Assembly (NCBI GenBank): GCA_022564135.1
Contig: JADFLZ010000094.1
Span: 1 to 7,627, forward strand
DNA: 7,627 nucleotides
Direction: 5' to 3'
Source of the DNA: Candidatus Zixiibacteriota bacterium
Lineage (GTDB): Bacteria > Zixibacteria > MSB-5A5 > GN15 > FEB-12
How positions within the stretch are numbered: position 1 is the stretch's first letter; every line of letters starts with the position of its first letter. Under the pieces are notes generated by a model. It worked only from the letters and a program-made list of their open reading frames with translations. It searched no databases and had not been told where the DNA came from. Both the position numbers and the translations under genes were made by a program. Of this stretch, positions 1 to 5,714 are shown one piece after another.

Positions 1-540
1 GACCGATTCCGGCCTGAAGATCGCGCCAAAGCGCTCGAAGCTCTGTCCGGCAGTGCACTAAACGACATCACAGAGTATGGCAGGGTGGTTCACGCGGAAA
101 TGGAGGCGCTGCTCGCTTGCTCTCGAAGTAACACGAGTTGCTTGGACGCGGACATGTACTGCACGACATTTCCTTGTCACAATTGTGCCAAACATATTAT
201 CGCTGCGGGAATAAAAAGAGTAGTATATATTGAACCTTACGAAAAGAGCAAGGCGATTGAATTACATAGTGATGCTATTGAACTTGGTAGAAAAATTTTA
301 GATCAAAAAGTGCTTTTTGAGCAGTTCATTGGTGTTGGTCCACGCCGGTTTTTTGATCTATTTTCTATGAGTCATGGAATGGGAAGAAAATTGAAAAGGA
401 AAGACAGAGACGGAAATGTACTCAATTGGTCTCCGCAAAATAAGTCACTTCGTTTCGGATTAACGCCAGCGTCGTACTTAGATCAAGAGACAATTGCCAC
501 TAAAATCTATGAAAAACTTACAACTAAAGCTAGAAAATAA
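1..540 (+). CDS. avcD: AvcD-type anti-phage dCTP/dCMP deaminase, C-terminal part (5' end outside window)
   Basis: The frame is open from base 1, so the gene begins before the window; 179 codons are visible. A GTG at 85 is in frame, but it sits immediately before the catalytic motif and conserved-looking sequence continues upstream, so it is not a credible start. The zinc-dependent cytidine/deoxycytidylate deaminase signature is present: HAE at 91-99 (His ligand and catalytic Glu) and PCHNC at 172-186 (two Cys ligands). A C-terminal extension follows (F-x-G-V-G-P-R-R-F-F-D-L-F, then a W-x-x-x-N-K-S-L-R stretch) that I recognise from AvcD/anti-phage dCTP deaminases rather than from short metabolic dCMP deaminases. 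In that family an N-terminal P-loop kinase-like domain, here off-window, precedes the deaminase; the enzyme converts dCTP/dCMP to dUTP/dUMP during phage infection, and an upstream RNA antitoxin (AvcI) restrains it. A small ORF follows after 11 nt, probably cotranscribed. GC content drops sharply within the gene near 160-180. The main alternative is a ComEB-like dCMP deaminase. Confidence 0.86.
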   Translation, partial: DRFRPEDRAKALEALSGSALNDITEYGRVVHAEMEALLACSRSNTSCLDADMYCTTFPCHNCAKHIIAAGIKRVVYIEPYEKSKAIELHSDAIELGRKILDQKVLFEQFIGVGPRRFFDLFSMSHGMGRKLKRKDRDGNVLNWSPQNKSLRFGLTPASYLDQETIATKIYEKLTTKARK

Positions 541-547
541 AGAGGGA
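541..547 (+). promoter_or_regulatory. Ribosome binding site of the small downstream ORF
   Basis: AGAGGGA lies between the deaminase stop codon (538-540) and ATG 552, with AGGG five bases before the start. This purine-rich site is the main reason to treat the following 66-codon frame as a real gene rather than chance. Confidence 0.6.
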
Positions 548-551
548 CACA

Positions 552-752
552 ATGTCAAATGAACTAGAAGACACAAAGAACACAGGCAATCCTTCTCCAT
601 CGCTTGTTGATTCCCAATCTAATCTTATTTCGCTTGAACAACATTTTAAATTGACTTCAAAGATTATTGATTCATGGCCTTCCTGGAAGCAGTGCTTGGT
701 TGTTGACATGAGTACGAGTTTCGCCACCGCAAACAAAGATATTAACAAGTAA
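552..752 (+). CDS. Small hypothetical protein with W-P-x-W-K motif, downstream of avcD
   Basis: A 66-residue soluble protein with no signal peptide or membrane segment. The N-terminal third (about residues 1-25) is polar and rich in Asn, Ser, Asp and Pro, probably disordered. It is followed by a likely amphipathic helix (about residues 27-42) that runs into S-W-P-S-W-K-Q near residues 42-48. I recognise W-P-x-W-K only as a recurring motif at the end of a helix in many tiny uncharacterised bacterial proteins; I know of no established function. The start is supported by AGAGGGA five to ten bases upstream, and the 11-nt gap to the deaminase stop argues for one transcript. The opposite-strand frame over the same bases has no comparable support. 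An accessory or regulatory role for the deaminase is inference from position only; a passenger gene is equally possible. Confidence 0.6.
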   Translation: MSNELEDTKNTGNPSPSLVDSQSNLISLEQHFKLTSKIIDSWPSWKQCLVVDMSTSFATANKDINK

Positions 753-841
753 CTGTTCTAAACTCCGTTCCTCAGATCTTGCTGATTTCTTTTCCATAAC
801 TGTAAGTACTAACTGTCGGCCCATCATTTGCAAAGTTGTTT
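753..841. other. Convergent intergenic gap between the defence genes and glyQS
   Basis: These 89 bases separate two converging transcripts. I looked for a bidirectional terminator and found only 4-bp stems without U-tracts (for example TCAG...CTGA near 772-785). AACTGT recurs at 751, 788 and 800 but does not form a convincing repeat. The stretch marks the change from low-GC sequence on the left to about 50% GC on the right, and could be one end of an inserted segment, although no tRNA gene or clear attachment site is visible. Confidence 0.4.
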
Positions 842-2164
842 TCACCCGTTCACTTTCTCATCCAGAAACTTCTGTATCTCCGGGAGTTTCATTCTAGTCT
901 GCTCCATAGAGTCGCGGTCGCGGACTGTCATGGTGTCGTCTTCAAGTGACTGACCATCGATGGTGATGCAAAACGGAGTGCCGGCTTCGTCCATCCGCGC
1001 GTAACGGCGGCCAATGGCGCCGCTGATATCATAGAATACTTTGAAACGTTTCTTTAGTTCTTTATAGATTTTTTCGGCATACTCGGGCATGCCTTCTTTT
1101 TTGACTAGTGGAAATATGGCCGCTTTGATAGGCGCAACTTTGGGCGAGATCCGCATAAAGACCCGCATTTCGCCTCTAATTTCTACTTCATCATAGGCAT
1201 CGACAAGTATCGTCAAAAGTGTGCGGTCGCAGCCGGCCGAAGTTTCTATAATATAGGGGATGAACTTTTCTTTGTAGACATCATCAGAGTAGCGCAGGTC
1301 TTTGCCGGTAGCTTCTTTGTGGCGGCTGAGATCAAAATCGGTGCGGTTGTGGACGCCTTCGAGTTCCTGCCAGCCGAAAGGATATTCGTATTCGATATCA
1401 TAGGCGGCCTTGGCGTAGTGGGCCAGTTCGTCTTCACCATGTTTATGCCAGCGCAGTTTGTTCATATTCAGGCCGAGCGATTCATACCATTTCCAGCGTT
1501 CTTCACGCCAGTATTCGAACCATTTTTCATCTTCTGAGGGGTGTACAAAGAACTGCATTTCCATCTGTTCAAATTCGCGGGTGCGGAAAATAAAATTGCC
1601 GGGCGTGATTTCGTTTCTGAAAGCTTTACCAATCTGGGCAATGCCGAAAGGAATTTTCTGGCGTGATGAATTTTTGACGTTTAAGAAATTAACATAAATC
1701 CCCTGCGCGGTTTCGGGGCGCAGGAAAACGATATTGGCTTCGTCTTCGATCGGCCCCATAAAAGTCTTAAACATCAGATTAAACTGACGGATATCGGTCA
1801 GCTCACCGCCGCATTCGGGGCATTTCTTGCTGCCCTCTTCGATCTTATCGGCGCGGAATCGCCTCTTGCATCTTTTGCAGTCAATCAGCGGGTCGGTGAA
1901 TTCTTTGACATGTCCTGAAGTATGCCAGACTTTGGGGTGCATCAAAATGGAAGCATCGAGCCCTTCGATATCGTCGCGGCGGTTGGTCATAGCGTCCCAC
2001 CAGAAAGTTTTCAGATTGCGCTTTAGCTCGGCACCCAGCGGGCCGTAGTCCCAGCAGGAGCTTAGTCCGCCGTAGATTTCGGACGACTGATAGACAAAAC
2101 CTTTGCGTTTGCAGAGTGATACAATTTTATCCATTGTTTCGGTATTCAGTTTGGGCTTGACCAT
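842..2164 (-). CDS. glyQS: Glycyl-tRNA synthetase, dimeric (alpha2) class II type
   Basis: A 440-residue cytoplasmic enzyme that charges tRNA-Gly with glycine using ATP. The N-terminal catalytic core opens with the family's characteristic K-R-K-G-F-V-Y-Q-S-S-E-I-Y-G-G stretch (residues 19-33) and W-D-Y-G-P-L-G (38-44). Class II motif 2 is F-R-N-E-I-T-P-G-N (182-190) with the R-E-F-E-Q-M-E block (196-202); motif 3 is S-A-G-C-D-R-T-L-L (309-317) with the ATP-binding Arg314. An insert carries two CxxC pairs (Cys96/99 and Cys115/118), probably a zinc ribbon. Residues from about 341 form the anticodon-binding domain, with G-R-R-Y-A-R-M-D-E and G-T-P-F-C-I-T-I-D. Length is near the usual 440-460 residues for this type, which differs from the alpha2beta2 GlyQ/GlyS enzymes. 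The ATG is preceded by AGGAG four bases away. It is the last gene of an ftsB-recO-glyQS operon. Many annotations would call this gene glyS. Confidence 0.96.
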   Translation of the reverse strand: MVKPKLNTETMDKIVSLCKRKGFVYQSSEIYGGLSSCWDYGPLGAELKRNLKTFWWDAMTNRRDDIEGLDASILMHPKVWHTSGHVKEFTDPLIDCKRCKRRFRADKIEEGSKKCPECGGELTDIRQFNLMFKTFMGPIEDEANIVFLRPETAQGIYVNFLNVKNSSRQKIPFGIAQIGKAFRNEITPGNFIFRTREFEQMEMQFFVHPSEDEKWFEYWREERWKWYESLGLNMNKLRWHKHGEDELAHYAKAAYDIEYEYPFGWQELEGVHNRTDFDLSRHKEATGKDLRYSDDVYKEKFIPYIIETSAGCDRTLLTILVDAYDEVEIRGEMRVFMRISPKVAPIKAAIFPLVKKEGMPEYAEKIYKELKKRFKVFYDISGAIGRRYARMDEAGTPFCITIDGQSLEDDTMTVRDRDSMEQTRMKLPEIQKFLDEKVNG

Positions 2165-2168
2165 TTTG

Positions 2169-2173
2169 CTCCT
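2169..2173 (-). promoter_or_regulatory. glyQS ribosome binding site overlapping the recO stop codon
   Basis: On the minus strand AGGAG lies four bases before the glyQS ATG, and its first two bases are the last two bases of the recO TAG stop (2174-2172). This arrangement favours translational coupling of glyQS to recO. Confidence 0.7.
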
Positions 2174-2975
2174 ATTCGCTTGTCAGTTCGGTTTTCTTGA
2201 GTTTATCGAGAAACTCCAAAGACTTAATTTTTGAGGAAATATCCGCCTGATACTGCAAAAATTTTATCAGCGCTTCCAAGAGCAGCGAAGCTTCCCCAAA
2301 ACTAATTCTTACACTCTCGGCTTCTTTTAGTGATGCACTCTGCAGTTTTAGCAGGTCGGCAAAAACATCAGCCGGAAGTTTAATATAATAATCTCCGGGA
2401 GTCTGGCAAGAAGGACAGACAATCCCCCCCCGCTCCGCCGAAAAGGAGGCGAAGCCTCCTCTTTTTATTACTTCAATTTTTTCGTACTCTTCGCTGCAAC
2501 CAACACAATAGCCCAGCGAAGGGTGATAGCCGAGCTGCGATAAAAGCCTTAAGAAAAACGAGAGAAACAAAGCCGGCAGAGATTTTCTCTCGGCTGTATT
2601 CAGTTTTTCCATAAACAGATTGAAATATGTAAAGAGTGTTCTTTGCGGTTCTTCTTTGGGTAATAACTGTTCCAGCAGCTCACAGGCTGCCGAGGCATAA
2701 GCCAGCCGCCCCAGGGAGCCGTCGCCGGACAAATCGTACATTTTGATAAGCTCGACATCGGAGATATAGCCGCTGCTTTCTTTTTTGGTGTCATAGAAGG
2801 TAACTTCTAAAAGAGCAAATTTGAGCACCCGGCCCCTTTTGGATTTGATGCTCTTGCCGCCTTTATCCACCAGATAAATGCGCCCGAATTCTTTGGCGAA
2901 AAAGGCAATTGTACGGGAGGATTCCGACCAGTCGAAAGTTTTGAGAACTATTGCCAGAGTTTTTTCCAGAGCCAT
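2172..2975 (-). CDS. recO: DNA repair/recombination protein RecO
   Basis: RecO of the RecFOR pathway loads RecA onto SSB-coated single-stranded DNA and anneals complementary strands. With the start chosen here the protein is 267 residues, normal for the family. Residues 1-80 form the N-terminal OB-fold, beginning M-A-L-E-K-T-L-A-I-V-L-K-T and including F-x-K-E-F-G-R-I. Residues from about 88 are helical and include the typical L-L-x-x-L-G-Y-H-P-x-L-x-x-C block. The zinc site has Cys157/Cys160 and Cys187/Cys190. An in-frame GTG at 3011 would add 12 residues, but these overlap the upstream ftsB-like gene and are not RecO-like. ATG 2975 follows that gene's TGA by one base, so coupling is likely. 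A run of eight G on the coding strand (codons 182-184) lies just before the second Cys pair, downstream of a 7-bp hairpin. Confidence 0.93.
   Translation of the reverse strand: MALEKTLAIVLKTFDWSESSRTIAFFAKEFGRIYLVDKGGKSIKSKRGRVLKFALLEVTFYDTKKESSGYISDVELIKMYDLSGDGSLGRLAYASAACELLEQLLPKEEPQRTLFTYFNLFMEKLNTAERKSLPALFLSFFLRLLSQLGYHPSLGYCVGCSEEYEKIEVIKRGGFASFSAERGGIVCPSCQTPGDYYIKLPADVFADLLKLQSASLKEAESVRISFGEASLLLEALIKFLQYQADISSKIKSLEFLDKLKKTELTSE
2424..2431 (-). repeat. G8 homopolymer inside recO
   Basis: Eight consecutive G on the coding strand (C on the plus strand) fall in Arg182-Gly183-Gly184. A one-base slip would shift the frame and remove the second Cys pair (187/190) and the C-terminal helices. 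The reading frame is intact as given. Confidence 0.75.
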
Positions 2976-2976
2976 A

Positions 2977-3345
2977 TCATCTGCGGCCCTGATAGCGATA
3001 AATTGTCTCACCCGGGTAAACCATAAAACAGCGGGTGCGGGCTATCATCTCGATATACTCCGGGTCAGAAAGCAGCATTTTTTTGATTCTGGCGCCATCA
3101 ACTAAAGCGGCGCTTTTTTGCAGGTTTGATTCTATCAGAGCGCCTTTTTCCAGTTCAAGCCGGATTATGCGCGGCAGACCGTAAGTTCCGCTTAAAAGTG
3201 ACCAGGCAAACAGAAGCCCGATAGCCCAAAGCCCGAATCTGGAAACTTTGCGCCTCAAGCGGGCATCTGCGCCGGAGACCCGTTTGATAAAATTTCCGGC
3301 TATCGGCCCTAAAAAGGAGCGGTTTTTTTTGACTTTGCGTGGCAT
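2977..3345 (-). CDS. ftsB: FtsB/DivIC-like septum formation initiator protein
   Basis: A 122-residue bitopic membrane protein. Residues 1-35 are strongly basic and would be cytoplasmic; residues 37-57 (W-A-I-G-L-L-F-A-W-S-L-L core) form one membrane span; about 58-90 is a charged, probably coiled-coil segment. Residues 91-118 match the FtsB/DivIC C-terminal pattern: L-L-S-D-P-E-Y-I-E-x-I-A-R followed by M-V-Y-P-G-E-T-I-Y-R. In characterised bacteria these proteins act with FtsL and FtsQ/DivIB at the divisome to activate septal peptidoglycan synthesis. The gene comes first in the ftsB-recO-glyQS operon and its TGA is one base from the recO ATG. The ribosome binding site before ATG 3345 is weak, so the exact start is less sure; the basic N-terminus is longer than in E. 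coli FtsB. FtsL and DivIC share this layout, so the paralogue name is tentative. Confidence 0.78.
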   Translation of the reverse strand: MPRKVKKNRSFLGPIAGNFIKRVSGADARLRRKVSRFGLWAIGLLFAWSLLSGTYGLPRIIRLELEKGALIESNLQKSAALVDGARIKKMLLSDPEYIEMIARTRCFMVYPGETIYRYQGRR

Positions 3346-3547
3346 AAATCTTAAGAAATAAACCTGCCTGCCTTGGGCAAGATTAAACTACTGGAAAAGA
3401 TTCAAATAGGCCGGAGAATCTCAGCTTTAAGGCTAATTTGGCCGATATACTAAAGAGTAAAGCAGCCAGACGGCCGTTTTACCGGGGACTAAATATGTCC
3501 GGGAAATACAGCAACTTTGGAACAACTTATAAAAATCTGGGATTTAA
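3346..3547. promoter_or_regulatory. Divergent intergenic region, presumed to hold both promoters
   Basis: These 202 bases lie between two divergent genes and must drive at least the plus-strand signalling gene. A TATACT at 3446-3451 and a TATAAA at 3528-3533 resemble plus-strand -10 boxes, but neither has a good -35 at 16-18 bases. Short inverted repeats occur (GGCCG about 3440-3444 with CGGCC about 3471-3475; GGAC/GTCC at 3486-3500), too weak to call an operator. I saw no c-di-GMP riboswitch core and no tRNA. Confidence 0.45.
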
Positions 3548-5701
3548 ATGGTTCTTAAGCCTAAAAAATTGCGTCTTGATGAAATACTACTCAAAGCCAA
3601 GCTAATTACTCCAGAGCAGCTCAAGATGGCCCTTGACCGTCAGAAGTCCCATGGCGGCAAGCTGGGCAGCCAGCTGATGCACCACCGCTTCATAGATGAA
3701 GCCGGTCTGGTCAAAGCGCTGGCCAGTCAGTTTAAGTGCGAGGGAGTTATCATTTCTAATCTGGCTATTTCTAAAGATGTTCTGAAAATCCTGCCCGCCA
3801 AAGTTGCCATCTCCCGTAAAGCAATTCCATTTGAATATGACGCCAAAGAAAACCAGGTCAAAATTGCCTGCGAAGACCCGACCGATGACGACTTTACCGA
3901 TGAACTTGATTTCGTAATCAGGGATAAAAGAATAAAGCTGTATATAGCGGCTGAAATTTGTCTTGAAATAGCCATTGCCCGTCACTACCAGGGGCGCAAT
4001 GTCTCGCTGGAGTCCAGTCTGCCCTTCGATAATCCGGAGCAGCCCGAACCAGACGACCTGACTGAGCCTGAGAACGACGATGACGTCACAGTTGTTGAAT
4101 ACCGCAGTAAAAGTGACTCCAGCAAAGAAGTTCTGCTGGTCACCGACGAAGAAAAAAGCGGAGCTCATATTAAAGCCCTGTTCGAACAAGACTTCTACCG
4201 GGTTACAATGACAGACTCGGCCGACGCCGCCGCTGAACTCATCAGTGAGCACATCTTTGATATCGTCTTAATTAATGATAGTGTTTCAGGAAATTATATC
4301 GACTTAACGGACAGACTTAGAAAAATTTCTCCAAGTACAGTTGTTCGTTACTTTGAATCAGCTTCGTCTTTGCTTTTGGGCCAAAAAAATGCAGCGGAAG
4401 ATACTAAACTTTTTTTGTCGAATCTTGATCTGCTGACTTCGATAATCGCTTCACAAAATAAACTTCCGGTGAACCACGGCGGACGGGTCGGCAGATATGT
4501 GGCCAAGCTCTGCGACAAACTTGATTTGCCGGAGAGGGAAAAGCAGACTATTTCTACTGCCGGCTACATCCATGACCTGGCAAAATTTTATTATCACGAA
4601 GCTGATGACAACGATGTCCGCAAGCAGGTCACCAGAACTGTCAAGCTGCTTAAGTCTATCAATTACTCTGCTGTCATCACGGCGATTTTGCAGTACATGT
4701 ATAAAGACTTAAAGGGCAAATACAACAAACGGCTGCCCCTGGAAGTTTTCGGGGGAAATATCATCACCATCGTTGACCTCTTTTGCTCAAGCATCCCCCC
4801 CGAACAAAGACTTTCGCTGGATAAGTTTGAGATCGTCAAACAGAAACTTCGGGATTTAACCGGCCGCCTGTTTTTGAGTGAAATTGTCGCTGCTTTTACA
4901 GCCATGGTGCAGGAAGAAATACTTAATACCGCAGCCGGCGGCGGTCTGGGACAGGTCATGATATTTACCGATCGAGTCGGACCGATTCACCCGCTTGAGC
5001 TTCGTCTGGGCAACGAAAGTTTCCGGGTCATGTCAGAAACTTCGCTGGATACTTTTGTAGCCCTCTGCCAGCGCAGCGAACCGGATGTTATTATTCTCAT
5101 TTTAACTTCGGGGACAAGAAAGATAAAATCGATTGTTGAAAAGATTGCCGCCTCGCACGGGAAAAACGGTATGCCTCCGACTTTTTTGATGGTCAAAGAG
5201 AATTACGTTTCTCAACTGGCTGACGAGTTTGAAAATACAATCGAGGATATTGTGGCGCTTAATGCCAACCTTGATATTCTGGTAATTGAGATCAAAAAAT
5301 TAATGCGAGACTTAAACGACAGCACAAAACTGGAACGTCCCGCTTACAGGTCCGGAGCTTCCGGAAAACTTTCGAACATGAATTTGCTTGACGTGCTTAA
5401 GGCGATGGTCCCTGGTCAGAAGACAGCTCGCTTGATTGTCAAAAGCAAAGAACACCAGCAGTCCCTTGAAATGTACTTAAACGAAGGCAGGATAATGTAC
5501 GCTGCCCTGGGAGATCTAAAGGGCTGCGATGCCATCTACAGAGCCGTCAACTGGGTTGACGGAATCTGGACAATGGAACCGGCCCGTGAAGAAGAACTTC
5601 CGGAACCAAACAATGACTTGTCCAATGATTCGATTATCGAAAAATGCTATAGTCTTTTGGGCAAGCAGCCCCAGCCAGAGCAGGACGTAGCTAAGTCTTG
5701 A
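3548..5701 (+). CDS. Multidomain signalling protein: MshEN, receiver-like, HD, receiver-like, PATAN/DUF4388
   Basis: A 717-residue protein with no signal peptide or membrane span, so probably cytoplasmic. Residues 1-150 are an MshEN (GspE N-terminal) domain, with two 24-residue motifs at 9-32 and 38-61 spaced by five residues; in other proteins these bind c-di-GMP. Here motif 1 has Asp11 where the consensus has Gly. An acidic linker (160-192) follows. Residues 194-275 resemble a receiver, but Asn243 sits at the phosphoacceptor position. Residues about 287-460 are an HD domain with His310, His342-Asp343, Lys346 and Asp410 retained, but without the HHE...GYP part of HD-GYP. Residues 467-590 look like a second receiver fold with no phosphoacceptor (P-D-V-I-I-L-I-L). 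Residues 604-678 are PATAN/DUF4388 (G-K-L-x-x-M-x-L-L-D-V-L...G-R-I-M-Y-A). ATG 3548 directly follows an in-frame TAA, with GGGA five bases upstream. A c-di-GMP-linked regulatory scaffold is inferred; no substrate or partner is known. Confidence 0.85.
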   Translation: MVLKPKKLRLDEILLKAKLITPEQLKMALDRQKSHGGKLGSQLMHHRFIDEAGLVKALASQFKCEGVIISNLAISKDVLKILPAKVAISRKAIPFEYDAKENQVKIACEDPTDDDFTDELDFVIRDKRIKLYIAAEICLEIAIARHYQGRNVSLESSLPFDNPEQPEPDDLTEPENDDDVTVVEYRSKSDSSKEVLLVTDEEKSGAHIKALFEQDFYRVTMTDSADAAAELISEHIFDIVLINDSVSGNYIDLTDRLRKISPSTVVRYFESASSLLLGQKNAAEDTKLFLSNLDLLTSIIASQNKLPVNHGGRVGRYVAKLCDKLDLPEREKQTISTAGYIHDLAKFYYHEADDNDVRKQVTRTVKLLKSINYSAVITAILQYMYKDLKGKYNKRLPLEVFGGNIITIVDLFCSSIPPEQRLSLDKFEIVKQKLRDLTGRLFLSEIVAAFTAMVQEEILNTAAGGGLGQVMIFTDRVGPIHPLELRLGNESFRVMSETSLDTFVALCQRSEPDVIILILTSGTRKIKSIVEKIAASHGKNGMPPTFLMVKENYVSQLADEFENTIEDIVALNANLDILVIEIKKLMRDLNDSTKLERPAYRSGASGKLSNMNLLDVLKAMVPGQKTARLIVKSKEHQQSLEMYLNEGRIMYAALGDLKGCDAIYRAVNWVDGIWTMEPAREEELPEPNNDLSNDSIIEKCYSLLGKQPQPEQDVAKS

Positions 5702-5714
5702 GCTGCCTGACAAC

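Noticed and set aside
530..748. 72-codon minus-strand frame opposite the small W-P-x-W-K ORF
   Set aside because: It has no family resemblance, and the plus-strand frame has a good Shine-Dalgarno sequence and operon position.
1319..2048. Plus-strand frames of 72-79 codons opposite glyQS
   Set aside because: All lie inside the strongly supported synthetase gene and show no recognisable motifs; they are reading-frame shadows.
2444..2466. Terminator-like hairpin followed by CTTTTT on the plus strand
   Set aside because: It is inside recO and antisense to it, with no plus-strand transcript expected; the bases are explained as codons 171-178 of recO.
2976..3011. GTG start at 3011 extending RecO by 12 residues
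   Set aside because: The extension overlaps the 3' end of the ftsB-like gene, while ATG 2975 gives the canonical RecO N-terminus one base after that gene's stop.
3346..3547. c-di-GMP riboswitch upstream of a protein with c-di-GMP-linked domains
   Set aside because: I looked for the conserved GEMM-I core and paired stems and did not find them.
3495..3605. Possible 36-codon leader ORF with GGGGA seven bases upstream, overlapping the signalling gene start
   Set aside because: Composition is not distinctive and it overlaps the main gene by 58 bases in another frame; without conservation data it is more likely chance.
3602..4252. 216-codon open frame on the minus strand
   Set aside because: It lies wholly antisense to the MshEN and receiver-like part of the signalling gene, is rich in Phe and Asn from reverse reading of its codons, and has no recognisable domain.
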